A stretch of DNA of 64,000 nucleotides from Gimesia chilikensis. GTDB lineage: Bacteria; Planctomycetota; Planctomycetia; Planctomycetales; Planctomycetaceae. Position numbers and translations under genes: made by a program. The notes under the pieces are model-generated. The model was not told where the DNA came from, made no database searches, and worked only from the letters and a program-made list of their open reading frames with translations. The stretch is from NCBI RefSeq assembly GCF_008329715.1, contig NZ_VTSR01000014.1, positions 62,001 to 126,000 of the forward strand, given 5' to 3'. Positions 9,170 through 19,467 of the stretch are shown here, piece by piece; positions within the stretch are counted from its first letter, which is position 1, and every line of letters begins with the position of its first letter.

Positions 9170-11260
9170 TTACAGCAGTCCGGAATGACGTAACAATGGT
9201 TCAGGACTGGGCTCGCGTCCGCGGAACTCCTTGAAGAGATCCATCGGATGCCGGCTGCCTCCCATCGCCAGGATGGTATCCCGGAAGCGTCTGCCGGTTT
9301 CGGCAACGGCCTGCTCGTTATCGAGACCCGCTTCTTCAAAGGCACTGAAGGCGTCTGCGCTGAGAACCTCGGCCCATTTGTAACTGAAGTAACCGGCTGC
9401 GTATCCGCCTGCAAAAATGTGCTGGAACGAACAGAGGAAACGGTCTTCAGGGAGCATCGGCAGTACAGACGTTGTCTGGCTGATTTCCCGCTGGATATCG
9501 AAGACTGATTTTTCTCCCGCAGGATCAAATTCGCTGTGCAGTTTCAGATCGACCACGCCGAACTGAATCTGACGCAGCATCTGAGTTCCTGCCTGGAAGT
9601 TGCGGGCCGCCTTGATTTTTTCAAACAGTTCATCCGGCAGGGTTTCACCCGTTTCGTAATGCTTGGCCATCCCCAGCAGGGTCGGTTTGTGATAACACCA
9701 GTTTTCCATGAACTGGCTGGCCAGTTCGACGGCATCCCACTCGACGCCATTAATGCCAGCGGCATCGGCTTCATCAATGGTGGTCAGCATGTGCTGTAGA
9801 CCATGTCCGAATTCATGGAACAGGGTTTCCACTTCCCGGAAGGTCATCAGCGAAGGCTTGTCTCCAACGGGTGGAGTCGAGTTACAGATCAGATGTGCGA
9901 CCGGAAGCTGAACTTCCCCGTTGACCAGTTTGCGACCCAGGCAGTCATCCATCCAGGCACCGCCCCGCTTGTCTGCCGGACGGGCATAGGGGTCGAGGTA
10001 GAACCCGGCGATCGTTTTACCTGCTTCATCCGCGATGTGGAAGAAACGCACATCTTTATTCCAGAGCGGAACGGTCTCTGCAGCGGGAGTCACCGTAATG
10101 CCGAAGATCCGGTTTACCAGGCTGAACAGCCCGTCCAGAACTTTCTCCAGTGAGAAATAAGGCCTTAGCTGTTCGTCAGTGTAACTGAAGCGTTTTTCAC
10201 GGAGCCGCTCTGACCAGAATGAGAAATCCCATTGAATGATGGGTTCCGTTTCTCCCTGTTCTTTCGCGTACTCCTGCAGATCCGCCAGGTCCTGCTGTCC
10301 GTTATCCCAGGAAGCACTTCGCAGTTGTTCTTCCATTTCCAGAACGGCATCAATGCCGGGTGCCATTTTTTCAGCCAGGCTGACTTCCGCAAAATTCGCG
10401 TAGCCCAGAAGCTTTGCTTTCTCCTGGCGTAATTTCAGGATCTGGGGAATCAGAGATGTATTATCGTATTCCCCTTCTGATGCACGGGTAATGAATGCAC
10501 GGTAAACCTGCTCTCTCAAAATGCGGTTACGACAATGTTGCATGAAAGGACCGAAGCAGGGGAAGTCGAGCGTGATTCGCCAGGGACCCGCATCAGCGGT
10601 GGCTTCGGTGTCTGCGTCTTTATCGTCCCAGGTGTTGTAGGATTGAGCAGCGAGTTGTTTCAGACTGTCGGGGAATCCCTCTACATCTTTGCTGTCTGTA
10701 ATCAGGAGCGTGTAGGCTTTGGTTGCATCCAGCACGTTGTTGGCGAAACGGGTGGAGAGCTGGGACAGCTCGGTGGCAATTTCATTAAATCGCTTTAATT
10801 CATCTCCCGAGAGACCGATACCGGCCAGCTCTGCAGAGAGGATCCGTTTTTCGATAATTCGTTTCTGGGCATCATTCAACTGATCCCAGGAACCGTTGTC
10901 CCGGATGGCCTTCATGGCTTCGTAGATCGGCTTGCTTTGTCTGACGTTCAGCGAAAAAGCGACGATTTCGGGGAGCACGCTTTCATAGGCCTCCCGTAAT
11001 TCAGGTGTGTTTCTCACTCCCAGCAGATGTCCCACGGAACCCCAGGAGCGTTCCCAGGGGTAATCGAGCTCTTCGAGTGGTTGCATCAAGCCTTCCCAGC
11101 TCGGCTGTGCTTCGCTTTCGATTTTACGCAGGCTTGCTTCCGACTGTTCCAGCAGGGATTTCACCGCGGGTTTAATATGCTCAGGCTCGATTTCATCGAA
11201 GCGGGGAAGGCCCTCCAGTACCAGAAGCGGGTTGTCTGACAGAGGCTGTTGCTGATCCAT
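9170..11260 (-). CDS. prlC: M3 family oligopeptidase (oligopeptidase A-like zinc metallopeptidase)
   Basis: A 696-residue cytoplasmic protein close to the usual length of OpdA/PrlC. The zinc motif is HEFGH (His482, Glu483, His486). The third ligand Glu512 lies in [10 protein letters not shown], at the same +30 spacing as in E. coli oligopeptidase A. Further family signatures are [18 protein letters not shown] and the C-terminal [21 protein letters not shown]. It clears peptides and degraded signal peptides from the cytoplasm, which is known for the family. The start [14 protein letters not shown] fits the family with no export signal. It is transcribed alone, divergent from the lipase-like gene. 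Confidence 0.95.
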   Translation of the reverse strand: MDQQQPLSDNPLLVLEGLPRFDEIEPEHIKPAVKSLLEQSEASLRKIESEAQPSWEGLMQPLEELDYPWERSWGSVGHLLGVRNTPELREAYESVLPEIVAFSLNVRQSKPIYEAMKAIRDNGSWDQLNDAQKRIIEKRILSAELAGIGLSGDELKRFNEIATELSQLSTRFANNVLDATKAYTLLITDSKDVEGFPDSLKQLAAQSYNTWDDKDADTEATADAGPWRITLDFPCFGPFMQHCRNRILREQVYRAFITRASEGEYDNTSLIPQILKLRQEKAKLLGYANFAEVSLAEKMAPGIDAVLEMEEQLRSASWDNGQQDLADLQEYAKEQGETEPIIQWDFSFWSERLREKRFSYTDEQLRPYFSLEKVLDGLFSLVNRIFGITVTPAAETVPLWNKDVRFFHIADEAGKTIAGFYLDPYARPADKRGGAWMDDCLGRKLVNGEVQLPVAHLICNSTPPVGDKPSLMTFREVETLFHEFGHGLQHMLTTIDEADAAGINGVEWDAVELASQFMENWCYHKPTLLGMAKHYETGETLPDELFEKIKAARNFQAGTQMLRQIQFGVVDLKLHSEFDPAGEKSVFDIQREISQTTSVLPMLPEDRFLCSFQHIFAGGYAAGYFSYKWAEVLSADAFSAFEEAGLDNEQAVAETGRRFRDTILAMGGSRHPMDLFKEFRGREPSPEPLLRHSGLL

Positions 11261-11479
11261 AACGTTTTAATGTCCTTCCTTAAGTTTGCTTCAGTAAATC
11301 TGGTTCGAGGCAGACTGTGTGCTTCGTCGGAAATCAATTCCGTGCGTTCATCATAAAATATCTCAGGTTCGATTGAAAAGGCATTCTATCTATTCGTCAA
11401 ATCGATACAATGCTATGTGTACAGTTTATCGCAGTGGGAAACCTGCTGCAGGGACTCTCGGATCTGTGGAAATCGAATC

Positions 11480-12499
11480 ATGTTACAGCGATCTGCAGCC
11501 TGGGCATTCGTGGTATGGCTGTCGGCTTATGCGACTGTCTGTCAGGCACAAGACCTGCCCGACAGTCAGGATCTGAACGAACTCTGGAAGCACCTCTCTG
11601 AGAAGGTACCGGCAATGAAAACAATGGGTGGACGTCAATTCTGGGGCGATGTGCAGTTTTTTCAAGGCTGGAAAATTCAACAGAATGTGATCAGCCAGCA
11701 CTACCGCCTGCTGGATCCCAGTGATCAGCGGCATGCCAGTGGAACTCTCGAGGAATGCCAGCAGAAGCTCGCAGAAATCAGAGAGGTCCGCAAGCTTCCT
11801 CCGATGCAGGGCCGGGCGGTGATTCTGATTCATGGAATCATCCGTTCTTCCAAGTCCTTTGAAAAAATGAGACTGGCCTGCCTCAAGGAGGGCTGGATTA
11901 CGATTCCCTTTGATTATCCCAGTACCCAGAAGACGATCCCGGAGAATGCCCAGTTCCTCGAGCAGGTGATTAAGTCGCTGGAAGGCGTTGAGGAAATCGA
12001 TCTGGTTGTCCACAGCATGGGCGGTCTCGTGGTACGCTCCTGGCTGGATCAGCAGGAGGAAGTCGATCCCCGAGTCAGACGCATGGTCATGCTGGGAGTC
12101 CCCAATCGGGGGGCAGACATGGCAGACCGCTTCCGTTCGAATCTGCTGTTCAAGGTTGTGTACGGGCCAGCGGGGCAACAGTTGGTGACCGAATTGAACG
12201 GGGACTTTATTTCCAGTCTGCCGACACCTCCCTTTCCATTTGGAGTGGTCGCCGGCGGCCGGGATACGTTGAAAGGTTTTAACCCGCTGATCCGAGGCGA
12301 CGATGACGGTACGGTCAGCGTCAGTAGCACGCGACTGCCGGGAGCTGCGGATTTTGTTCTGTTGCCCGTGCTGCACTCTTTTATGATGAATGATCCCCAG
12401 TCAATTTCACATACCCTGCGGTTCCTCAAGACCGGGAAATTCCGCGAATCTGGTGAATCACAGCCGATTCCTGAGGTCGAAGCTGCGGCGGCCCCTTAA
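11480..12499 (+). CDS. Exported alpha/beta hydrolase, lipase-like
   Basis: The frame opens at 11417, but ATG 11480 begins a clean signal peptide (MLQRSAAWAFVVWLSAYATVCQA), giving 339 residues. The lipase oxyanion segment VILIHGIIRSS is followed by the nucleophile elbow VHSMGG (Ser179) and RRMVMLGVPNRGADMAD. An acid candidate lies in GDDDGTVSV, and the catalytic His candidate in LPVLHSFMMND. This order matches triacylglycerol lipase/PGAP1-like esterases that act on membrane or extracellular lipids. Substrate cannot be read from sequence. The next gene starts 31 bp downstream and may be co-transcribed. Confidence 0.85.
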   Translation: MLQRSAAWAFVVWLSAYATVCQAQDLPDSQDLNELWKHLSEKVPAMKTMGGRQFWGDVQFFQGWKIQQNVISQHYRLLDPSDQRHASGTLEECQQKLAEIREVRKLPPMQGRAVILIHGIIRSSKSFEKMRLACLKEGWITIPFDYPSTQKTIPENAQFLEQVIKSLEGVEEIDLVVHSMGGLVVRSWLDQQEEVDPRVRRMVMLGVPNRGADMADRFRSNLLFKVVYGPAGQQLVTELNGDFISSLPTPPFPFGVVAGGRDTLKGFNPLIRGDDDGTVSVSSTRLPGAADFVLLPVLHSFMMNDPQSISHTLRFLKTGKFRESGESQPIPEVEAAAAP

Positions 12500-12530
12500 A
12501 ATCCGTCGATAACAACAGGTACAAGCGTCA

Positions 12531-12998
12531 TTGAGTGACCAGCTAATCCCCGCTTTTTTCAGACGACAGGTAGAACGGATGGAACGAGACGAACGGCAAT
12601 TGAAACTGCTATCCAAGATTCAGGTCATTTATGGGATCGTCAATGTTTTTGTGACTTACCTGTTTTATGAGACCATTTATTTTGGTTTCGATGCGTATCG
12701 TAAGACGATGGAACAGACCAAGCCGGATCATCAGGTGGAACTGGAACTGGGATTCGGGCTGGTGATCTTTCTGGTCGGCGTTGCGATCCTGTTCTGTATC
12801 ATTCTGGCTGGTCAGTCACTGTCCCGCCACGAAAGCTACGAATTCTGTATGATGGTTGCGATTTTTGAATGTCTCCTGATCCCCCTGGGAACCATCATCG
12901 GTATCTGGACGATTCTGGTTCTGCGGCGCCCCTCGGTCAGAGCTTTGTTTAAATCTCCACCACCGCCGGAAAGTCCTGCCGACCAGGCCACGGCCTGA
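12531..12998 (+). CDS. Small membrane protein of unknown function
   Basis: The TTG at 12531 gives 155 residues. An ATG at 12579 (MERDERQLKLL) would give 139. Both follow an ACAGGTA-like stretch, so the start is unresolved. A basic amphipathic N-terminus is followed by a hydrophobic segment (IYGIVNVFVTYLFYETIYF), a second (FGLVIFLVGVAILFCIILAG) and a third (MMVAIFECLLIPLGTIIGIW), then VLRRPSVRALF and a proline-rich tail. Many small bacterial membrane proteins end with a similar W-x-L-x-R-P-S-V-x-x-L-F stretch, but I know of no function. It sits between a lipase-like gene and a flippase-like gene. Confidence 0.7.
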   Translation: MSDQLIPAFFRRQVERMERDERQLKLLSKIQVIYGIVNVFVTYLFYETIYFGFDAYRKTMEQTKPDHQVELELGFGLVIFLVGVAILFCIILAGQSLSRHESYEFCMMVAIFECLLIPLGTIIGIWTILVLRRPSVRALFKSPPPPESPADQATA

Positions 12999-13030
12999 AC
13001 TTTACCGCCAGCTCACGAAACCCACGATTG

Positions 13031-14098
13031 ATGTCCGACCTTCCCACCACAGCTGAATCCCCTTCCGTTTCGCGGAAAATCTGGAGGGGAGTCAAATGGC
13101 TGTTACTTGCGCTGGTCTTGTACTTCGTCTGGCAGCAGGGAGCGGAACTGTACGCAGAGCAGGGGGACACACTTACCGGTATCAGCATTGATCCGCTCTG
13201 GCTGGTTCTATCTGCAGCCTGTTATTTCATTGCCTGGTTACCGTCTGTCTGGTTCTGGCGTCAGTTGATTCTCAGTTCCGGAGAACAGGTTCGCTTCGGG
13301 CCTGTCGCACGCGCCTACTACTGCGGGCACCTGGGGAAATACATTCCCGGTAAGGTCTCGGTCCTCTTGATCCGGGCGACCCTGCTGAAAGATTTCGGAG
13401 TACGCGTTTCGGTTGCCGCCCTGACGGCTGCTTACGAGACGCTGGCCGTCATGGGAGTCGGTTTGGTTGTGTTCCTTTCCTTGATTCCCGTTGTGTTGAA
13501 TGCAGAGCAGGTTCAACAGTGGCCTGCGTGGCTGCAATCCGTACAGTCCCGTCCCTGGCTGGTTCCCGGTCTGTTTCTACTGGCGCTGTTTGTCTCTCTG
13601 CCTCTGTTGTCTCGTCTGTTGAATCTGTTCGCGAAGAAATTCACAAAGTCCGATGTCGAAGCGACCGAGGCAACTCCTCCCGCTGCTTTCTCATTACGTT
13701 TGCTCTACGCGGGCGTGTTGTTGTTTCTGGTGAGTTGGACGCTGCATGGACTCAGCCTGGGTCTGGCACTCGCCTCCATCAACGGAGCGGGACTTGAATG
13801 GCAGGAATGGCCACGCTGGACCGCTGCAGTCTCCGCCGCGTATGCCCTGGGCTTTCTGGCGATTTTTGCTCCTGCCGGCCTGGGAGTACGGGAAGGTCTG
13901 ATCACCACGATTCTCGCCGGTTCCGCCCTGATTGGTCCTGCAAATGCATTTGTCGCTGCCTTACTGATCCGGATCGTCTCATTTGCTAGTGAAATTCTGG
14001 CTGCTTTTGTTCTATACTATAGTTTTGGAAAATCGGCTTCAGACGAGGATGATTCCGTACAGTCTGCCGCCGATTCCCAGTCCATTGATTCCCTGTGA
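13031..14098 (+). CDS. Lysylphosphatidylglycerol synthase TM-region (flippase-like) membrane protein
   Basis: ATG 13031 gives MSDLPTTAESP and is preferred over the TTG three bases earlier. The product is 355 residues. About eight transmembrane helices and the segment YYCGHLGKYIPGKVSVLLIRATLLKDFG match the LPG_synthase_TM/UPF0104 family (the MprF flippase half and relatives). The late AIFAPAGLGVREGLIT is another family signature. These proteins are thought to flip or handle lipid-linked amino acids or sugars across the inner membrane. The next gene, a polyprenyl-phosphate-type glycosyltransferase, starts 30 bp downstream. I infer that the pair makes and flips a lipid-linked sugar. There is no aminoacyl-transferase domain. 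Confidence 0.87.
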   Translation: MSDLPTTAESPSVSRKIWRGVKWLLLALVLYFVWQQGAELYAEQGDTLTGISIDPLWLVLSAACYFIAWLPSVWFWRQLILSSGEQVRFGPVARAYYCGHLGKYIPGKVSVLLIRATLLKDFGVRVSVAALTAAYETLAVMGVGLVVFLSLIPVVLNAEQVQQWPAWLQSVQSRPWLVPGLFLLALFVSLPLLSRLLNLFAKKFTKSDVEATEATPPAAFSLRLLYAGVLLFLVSWTLHGLSLGLALASINGAGLEWQEWPRWTAAVSAAYALGFLAIFAPAGLGVREGLITTILAGSALIGPANAFVAALLIRIVSFASEILAAFVLYYSFGKSASDEDDSVQSAADSQSIDSL

Positions 14099-14128
14099 TT
14101 TCTGTCTGTTGAGTGAAAGGTCTGCGTC

Positions 14129-15106
14129 GTGCTCTCGATTATGATTCCGGTATTGAATGAATCGGAAAGTCTGCCACAACTGTATCAGGAGATCTGCGAA
14201 ACCAGCCAGCAGCATCAGATTGACCTGGAAATTATCTTTATTGACGACGGTTCGACCGACAAGTCCTGGGAACTGATCTCGCAACTGGCCAAGCAGGATG
14301 AACGCGTTTCTGGGATCCGCTTCCGTCGGAACTTCGCCAAGGCAGCCGCGTTGACGGCGGGTATGCGGGCCGCCCGCGGTTCGGTGATCATGATGATGGA
14401 CGCCGACCTGCAGGACAACCCGAAAGAAATTCCCCGTTTTCTGGATAAACTCAACGAAGGCTACGATGTCGTCAATGGCTGGAAAGAGCGTCGCCTCGAT
14501 CCCTGGCATAAAGTGTATCCCAGTAAAGTCTTCAACTGGATGATCTGGAAACTGACCGGACTGAAACTGCACGATCACAACTGTGGCTTCAAACTGTTCC
14601 GCAAAGAAGTTGCTGCGGAAATTCGTATCTACGGCGAACTGCACCGTTTCATCGCCGTGTTGGCAGATGCCCGTGGATTTAAAGTGACCGAGATTCCCGT
14701 CCATCACCGCGAACGACAGCACGGTTATTCCAAGTATGGCGTGCGACGTTTCCTCCGCGGGTTCCTTGATCTGCTGACGGTTCGCTTCCTTACCGGCTAT
14801 GGACAACGACCACAGCACATGCTGGGCGCCATCGGCTTGAGCTGTCTGATGCTTGGATTCCTTGGACTGGGCTACCTGGGGGTGGTCTGGTTGCTGACCA
14901 ATCTGTTCGGTCTGGGACTGGGGCCGATTGGAAACCGTCCGCTGCTGGCCTATTCTGTCGCTGCAACCATTCTGGGGGCGCAAGCGATCAGCCTGGGCCT
15001 CTTGGCAGAGCTGATTGTCGCTTATACCGGTCGTCATCAGGACACCTACAGCATTTCCGAACGAACGGAAACCGCCTCTCAAAACGAGCAGGAGATCATT
15101 ATCTGA
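14129..15106 (+). CDS. GT2 glycosyltransferase, DPM1/GtrB/ArnC-like, with two C-terminal TM helices
   Basis: GTG 14129 is the start, with AAAGG at 14116-14120 eight bases upstream. The 325-residue product opens [19 protein letters not shown], the nucleotide-binding strand of the GT-A fold. The DDGS-T motif is [11 protein letters not shown] and the metal-binding site is [17 protein letters not shown] and [13 protein letters not shown] are typical of polyprenyl-phosphate hexosyl transferases. Two hydrophobic helices (about 231-255 and 268-297) anchor it to the inner membrane. It should charge undecaprenyl phosphate with a sugar, which is known for the family. The specific sugar is unknown. Confidence 0.92.
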   Translation: MLSIMIPVLNESESLPQLYQEICETSQQHQIDLEIIFIDDGSTDKSWELISQLAKQDERVSGIRFRRNFAKAAALTAGMRAARGSVIMMMDADLQDNPKEIPRFLDKLNEGYDVVNGWKERRLDPWHKVYPSKVFNWMIWKLTGLKLHDHNCGFKLFRKEVAAEIRIYGELHRFIAVLADARGFKVTEIPVHHRERQHGYSKYGVRRFLRGFLDLLTVRFLTGYGQRPQHMLGAIGLSCLMLGFLGLGYLGVVWLLTNLFGLGLGPIGNRPLLAYSVAATILGAQAISLGLLAELIVAYTGRHQDTYSISERTETASQNEQEIII

Positions 15107-15191
15107 TTGGCATAACTCCAACTGTCTCTACCCTGTAATCCTGTCCGGGCTGGAACGGCCTCCAGTCCACTGTCTGGGAATGAAATCATAG

Positions 15192-16586
15192 ATGAAAATT
15201 ACGTTCCTCGGTGCCGCCGGTGAGGTGACCGGCAGCCAGCATTTGATCGAGACAGACGGGCGACGGATTCTGCTCGATTGTGGTCTGTTTCAGGGCCACC
15301 GGGCAGAGTCATTCAAAAAGAACTGCCGCTTCGCTTATCCCGCTGACTCCCTGGATGCCGTCATCCTCTCGCACGGGCACATGGACCATTGTGGCAATAT
15401 TCCCCGGCTGTACAACAAGGGTTTTCGGGGACCGATCTTCTGCACCTCCGCGACGGCGGACATCGCAGAGATCATGCTCAAAGACAGTGCCCGTATTCAG
15501 GATGAAGACGCCCGTTACCTGTCTCGTAAACTGAATGAAAAGCATCCGCCCATCGAACCGCTTTACGATGAAGAGGATGTGCGACAGGTCATGAAGCAGT
15601 TCGAACGCCTCGACTATCACGAGTGGCACGACCTGGGGGACGACCTCCGGGTACGACTGCTGGATGCCGGCCATATTCTGGGATCCGCGATCATTGAGAT
15701 GAAGATCAAGGACCAGGGAGAATGGAGACATCTGGTCTTCACCGGTGATCTGGGCCGTCGCGATCTGCCCCTGCTGCGAGATCCCGATACGATCGAGGGT
15801 TGCGAGATTCTGATTTCAGAAAGCACCTACGGCAACCGGATTCACGAAAAAGCCTCGGATCTGAAAGAGGAACTCTATCACATTCTCGATGAGGCCTATC
15901 GCGTTGAAGGGCGTGTGATCATCCCCGCGTTCAGCCTCGGACGCACCCAGCAGATCATTTACTATTTGAACGATCTGTATAACGAAAACCGTCTGCCACA
16001 CATTCCGATTTTTGTCGACAGCCCTCTCTCCACGCGCCTGGTTTCAGTCTACCGCCATCATCTGCAGGATATGGACCAGGACGTCAGCGACGTTTTGAAA
16101 GAAGACAAGGATCCCTTCGGCTTCTCACTGCTGGATTACGTTTCGACCCGTCAGCAGAGTATCGAACTCAATAAACGGGAAGGGGCGTTCGTCGTCATCG
16201 CCGGCAGTGGGATGTGTGAGAACGGTCGTATCCGCCATCACCTCAAGAACGGCCTGGAACATCCGGAGAATACCGTCGTACTGATGGGCTACCAGGCGGA
16301 GCATACCCTGGGCCGTCGTCTGCAGCAGCGCGATCCCAAAGTGAAGATCTTTGATCGCTATTACCAGGTCAAAGCCAGGGTCGTGCAGCTCAGCGGTCTC
16401 TCAGGCCATGCCGACGTTGAGGATTTTAAATGGTGGTACGAAACCTCCGCGAAACGGGGTAACATCGGCCAGGTCTTCCTCGTCCACGGAGAACCGGAAT
16501 CAGCGACGGCGCTGGCAGCCTTGATCCGCGATGAAGTCGATGAGGAACCGATCATCCCCCAGTATCAGCAATCGTTCGAGGTTTAA
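15192..16586 (+). CDS. MBL-fold beta-CASP RNA-processing nuclease
   Basis: A 464-residue cytoplasmic protein. The metallo-beta-lactamase site H-x-H-x-D-H is SHGHMDHCGN (His61, His63, Asp65, His66). DAGHILGSAII and FTGDLG supply further metal ligands. The beta-CASP insert follows with VIIPAFSLGRTQQIIYYL, FVDSPLS, VVIAGSGMCENGRIRHHLK and LSGLSGHADVEDF. This is the CPSF73/Ysh1-like prokaryotic group, without KH domains. Members are known or predicted single-strand RNA endo/exonucleases acting in RNA maturation or decay. A separate regulator gene is not visible. The ASCH-domain gene follows within 8 bp, suggesting co-transcription of two RNA-related genes. Confidence 0.92.
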   Translation: MKITFLGAAGEVTGSQHLIETDGRRILLDCGLFQGHRAESFKKNCRFAYPADSLDAVILSHGHMDHCGNIPRLYNKGFRGPIFCTSATADIAEIMLKDSARIQDEDARYLSRKLNEKHPPIEPLYDEEDVRQVMKQFERLDYHEWHDLGDDLRVRLLDAGHILGSAIIEMKIKDQGEWRHLVFTGDLGRRDLPLLRDPDTIEGCEILISESTYGNRIHEKASDLKEELYHILDEAYRVEGRVIIPAFSLGRTQQIIYYLNDLYNENRLPHIPIFVDSPLSTRLVSVYRHHLQDMDQDVSDVLKEDKDPFGFSLLDYVSTRQQSIELNKREGAFVVIAGSGMCENGRIRHHLKNGLEHPENTVVLMGYQAEHTLGRRLQQRDPKVKIFDRYYQVKARVVQLSGLSGHADVEDFKWWYETSAKRGNIGQVFLVHGEPESATALAALIRDEVDEEPIIPQYQQSFEV

Positions 16587-16593
16587 TGCGACA

Positions 16594-17037
16594 ATGGCGA
16601 AAGCGATTCAACATCCCGACAAGAGTCTGCCGGCTCTCGGAATCAGACAGCCCTGGGCAGAACTGATCATGCGGGGCGTGAAAACAATTGAGCTCCGTTC
16701 CAGTCAGACGAAGATCCGCGGGACGATCTACGTCTATGCTTCAAAGACTCTCGCGAAGACACCGCACGCCATCGAAGCAGCAGCGCAAGCGGAAATCACG
16801 ACCGAAACCCTCCCGACGGGCACCTTGATCGGGACCGTTGAGATCGTCGATTCCTTCCCCGCGACCGCTGAACATGCGGAAGCATCAGGCGTCCCCGAGT
16901 CTCTGCTCAAGGGAAAATTCGGCTGGAAGCTCGCGAATCCCAAACGCATCAAATCGCCTATCGTGCCGCAGTTCCTGCCTTATGGAGTCTGGTTCTATCC
17001 CTTCGTCCGCAAGCAGACCGGAACCCGCCAGAAATAG
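16594..17037 (+). CDS. ASCH domain protein
   Basis: The frame extends upstream into the nuclease gene, but ATG 16594 (MAKAIQHPDKSLPALGIRQP) lies just after its stop and suits the family length, 147 residues. ALGIRQPWAELIMRGVKTIELRS is the ASCH signature, with the G-x-K-x-x-E-x-R core that resembles PUA-type RNA-binding beta barrels. GTIYVYASKT and GTLIGTVEIVDSF complete the barrel. Proposed roles for the superfamily are RNA binding, translation-coupled functions, or nucleoside amidohydrolysis in YqfB-type members. Its place 8 bp after a beta-CASP nuclease supports an RNA link. Confidence 0.85.
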   Translation: MAKAIQHPDKSLPALGIRQPWAELIMRGVKTIELRSSQTKIRGTIYVYASKTLAKTPHAIEAAAQAEITTETLPTGTLIGTVEIVDSFPATAEHAEASGVPESLLKGKFGWKLANPKRIKSPIVPQFLPYGVWFYPFVRKQTGTRQK

Positions 17038-17038
17038 A

Positions 17039-17056
17039 AACGGTTCGGGAACCGTT
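17039..17056. terminator. Hairpin between convergent genes
   Basis: A perfect inverted repeat AACGGTT-CGGG-AACCGTT fills the 21-bp gap between the ASCH gene and trpA. It lacks a T-tract. Its symmetry and place suggest transcription stop or transcript 3'-end protection for both genes. Confidence 0.5.
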
Positions 17057-17058
17057 CC

Positions 17059-17880
17059 TCAACCCTTCGTCGCGGCTGCCATCTCACCTGCGTATTTTCC
17101 GATCGACGCAATCACGTCTTCCCGCGTCTGGTCTGGGTCAGAAAAAGCAGCGAACTGTTTGACAATCGCCGAACCAATGATGAATCCGTCGGCTTTACCA
17201 CGGAGCGTGTCGACATGCTCTGGCTTACTGATGCCGAAACCCACCGCTAAAGGCAGATCTGTCAGCGAACGTAACGACTCCAGATGTGCTGTCAGTTCCG
17301 CAGGCAGTTCATCACGAACACCTGTCGTGCCGGCGACTGCGATACAGTAAATGAAACCCGAGGCAGACTGCACGATTCGCTTCGTGCGATCTTCAGGCGT
17401 CAGTGGGGAGACCAGTTGCACCAGGTCCAGTTGAGCTGCCTTGGTGAGTTCGACGAACTCACCTGCTTCGTCTCCGGGAAGATCGGGAACAATCAGGCCT
17501 GAGAACCCGGCGTCAGCGGCTTCTTTCAGGAAACGCTCTGCGCCATAACGAAAGATAATCGCATACGAAACCATGCCGACCAGGGCCGGCAGATCGACGG
17601 ACTCATCTGCAGAGAGTTCTTTCAAAGCTTCAAACAGATCGTGTACGTGGAAGCCGTTGTTGAGAGCCCGCGTGTACGATTCCTGAATCACCGGACCATC
17701 TGCAATTGGATCACTATACGGGAAGCCCACCTCGATCAGGTCGACTCCCTGTCGTGACAGTTCTTTCAATACATCAACGGTGGTTGCCAGATCCGGATCG
17801 CCGGCGGTGATGAAAGGCATGAACGCCATGCGGTTTTCAGATTTTAACGTCGCAAAAGTTTCAGAGATCGAAGTTGTCAC
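17059..17880 (-). CDS. trpA: Tryptophan synthase alpha chain
   Basis: A 273-residue cytoplasmic TIM barrel. It splits indole-3-glycerol phosphate into indole and glyceraldehyde 3-phosphate and passes indole to TrpB through a tunnel. The catalytic segment DLIEVGFPYSDPIADGPVIQ holds the conserved Glu and Asp. GLIVPDLPGDEAGEF, YCIAVAGTTGVRDE and GFGISKPEHVDTL form the substrate phosphate site. It starts 71 bp downstream of trpB's stop in the same direction, so the two are one operon. The other trp genes are not in the window. Confidence 0.98.
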   Translation of the reverse strand: MTTSISETFATLKSENRMAFMPFITAGDPDLATTVDVLKELSRQGVDLIEVGFPYSDPIADGPVIQESYTRALNNGFHVHDLFEALKELSADESVDLPALVGMVSYAIIFRYGAERFLKEAADAGFSGLIVPDLPGDEAGEFVELTKAAQLDLVQLVSPLTPEDRTKRIVQSASGFIYCIAVAGTTGVRDELPAELTAHLESLRSLTDLPLAVGFGISKPEHVDTLRGKADGFIIGSAIVKQFAAFSDPDQTREDVIASIGKYAGEMAAATKG

Positions 17881-17951
17881 GATGGGGGGTACTGCTTTTA
17901 ACTGAATTTCAGAGGGATGATATTTATTGTTACGACAAAACCAGCCAGGGA

Positions 17952-19157
17952 TTAAATGTCCCGTCCCAGCAGGCGGGCCACTTCATTCACGTCTTTGTCG
18001 CCACGACCGGACAGGCAGACAACGATCGTCTCATCGGGGCTGGCCTGGCGGGCTGCTTTGACGGCGTAAGCGATCGCATGCGACGATTCAATTGCCGGGA
18101 TGATCCCTTCCAGGCGGGCCATCGTCTGAAAGCCTTCGAGGGCTTCATCGTCGGTGATCGCGGTGTAATTCACGCGGCCGGAATCTTTCCAGTAACTGTG
18201 TTCGGGTCCCACGCCGGGATAGTCGAGGCCCGCAGAGATCGAATGCACGTCCATCGTCTGGCCGTCATCGTCCTGCAGCACATATCCGAAGCTGCCATGC
18301 AGCACACCCTTGGCTCCATAGCTCAGCGTACTCGCATGCTCTCCCGGTTCAGGACCGCGGCCACCCGCTTCCACGCCGGTCAGCTTCACACCCTCATCGT
18401 CGATAAAGGGATAGAACATGCCGGCCGAATTGGAACCGCCGCCGACACAGGCAATCACTTGATCGGGGAGTTTACCAGTCTGCGCCAGGCACTGTTCGCG
18501 GGCCTCTTTTCCGATGACCGACTGGAAGTCGCGAACCATCATTGGGAAGGGGTGCGGTCCAATCACGGAACCGATAATGTAGTGGGTGGTCTCCACGCTC
18601 GACATCCAGTCCCGCATCGCTTCATTAACGGCGTCGCGTAGCGTCTTGGAACCGCTGGAAACGCCGCGGACTTCAGCGCCCATCATTTTCATATTGAACA
18701 CGTTCAGCTTCTGGCGGCGGATGTCTTCCTCGCCCATATAGACGATGCACTCCAGGCCGAAGCGGGCACAGGCCACAGCGGAAGCCACGCCATGCTGGCC
18801 GGCTCCTGTTTCGGCGATTACACGTTTTTTACCCATCCGCATGGTCAGCAGTGCCTGGCCCATGGTGTTATTGATCTTATGAGCACCGGTGTGATTCAGA
18901 TCTTCGCGCTTGAAGTAGATCTTACCGCCGCCACAATGTTCAGTCAGGCGTTCCGCGAAATAGAGCGGATTCGGGCGGCCCACATAATGCTTGAGCAGGT
19001 CGTCCAGCTCCGCCTGAAATGACGGATCCTGTTTGGCTTTCTCATATTCCTGGGTCAGTTCCTCCAGGGCATGCATCAGAGTTTCGGGGACGAAGCGGCG
19101 GCCGAATTCTCCAAAGCGACCGGAGGCATCAGGCACATTCGATAAACTGGTTGTCAT
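17952..19157 (-). CDS. trpB: Tryptophan synthase beta chain
   Basis: A 401-residue PLP enzyme that joins indole and L-serine to L-tryptophan, forming an alpha2-beta2 complex with TrpA. The PLP lysine is in [22 protein letters not shown] is the catalytic Glu region, [12 protein letters not shown] the PLP-phosphate loop, and [14 protein letters not shown] the C-terminal site. Its GFGEFG-type start and [11 protein letters not shown] fit the TrpB1 class that partners TrpA. It is first in a trpB-trpA unit. No leader peptide with tandem Trp codons was noticed upstream. Confidence 0.98.
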   Translation of the reverse strand: MTTSLSNVPDASGRFGEFGRRFVPETLMHALEELTQEYEKAKQDPSFQAELDDLLKHYVGRPNPLYFAERLTEHCGGGKIYFKREDLNHTGAHKINNTMGQALLTMRMGKKRVIAETGAGQHGVASAVACARFGLECIVYMGEEDIRRQKLNVFNMKMMGAEVRGVSSGSKTLRDAVNEAMRDWMSSVETTHYIIGSVIGPHPFPMMVRDFQSVIGKEAREQCLAQTGKLPDQVIACVGGGSNSAGMFYPFIDDEGVKLTGVEAGGRGPEPGEHASTLSYGAKGVLHGSFGYVLQDDDGQTMDVHSISAGLDYPGVGPEHSYWKDSGRVNYTAITDDEALEGFQTMARLEGIIPAIESSHAIAYAVKAARQASPDETIVVCLSGRGDKDVNEVARLLGRDI

Positions 19158-19467
19158 ATCTGGCTCAAATTCACTAGTAAAATATCAAAAAAACAGCGGT
19201 AGTGACCATTATTGAATTCCGCGTGGCAATGGTCAATGCCCGCCCACAGGACCCTTCAGAATCGGAAAAGGTTCGATCCGGTTTTTCCATTTTTCCGGCC
19301 GGTCGTTTTGCTGTATCTGCTTTTGTATCATGCTCTTCTGTCGTTTTAGCCCCGGAAAATGTGATGTCCAGTCGTAATTTAGTAGGATTTTCCTCAAAAG
19401 ATCGATAAAATGCAGGACGCGTTCTGTGGAACGATCTGTTTCACAACTTAAGAGGGGGAGAATTAAC
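19158..19467. other. Intergenic region between trpB (-) and the 67-residue gene (+)
   Basis: This is a divergent promoter region of 310 bp. A weak inverted repeat GGAAAA..TTTTCC lies at about 19264-19287. I found no riboswitch, T-box or attenuator that I could name. A purine-rich AGAGGGGGAG at 19451-19460 is the ribosome binding site of the downstream small gene. Confidence 0.4.

Noticed and set aside
14039..15121. 360-codon frame on the - strand
   Set aside because: Antisense to the GT2 glycosyltransferase. The translation is Gln/His-rich without motifs.
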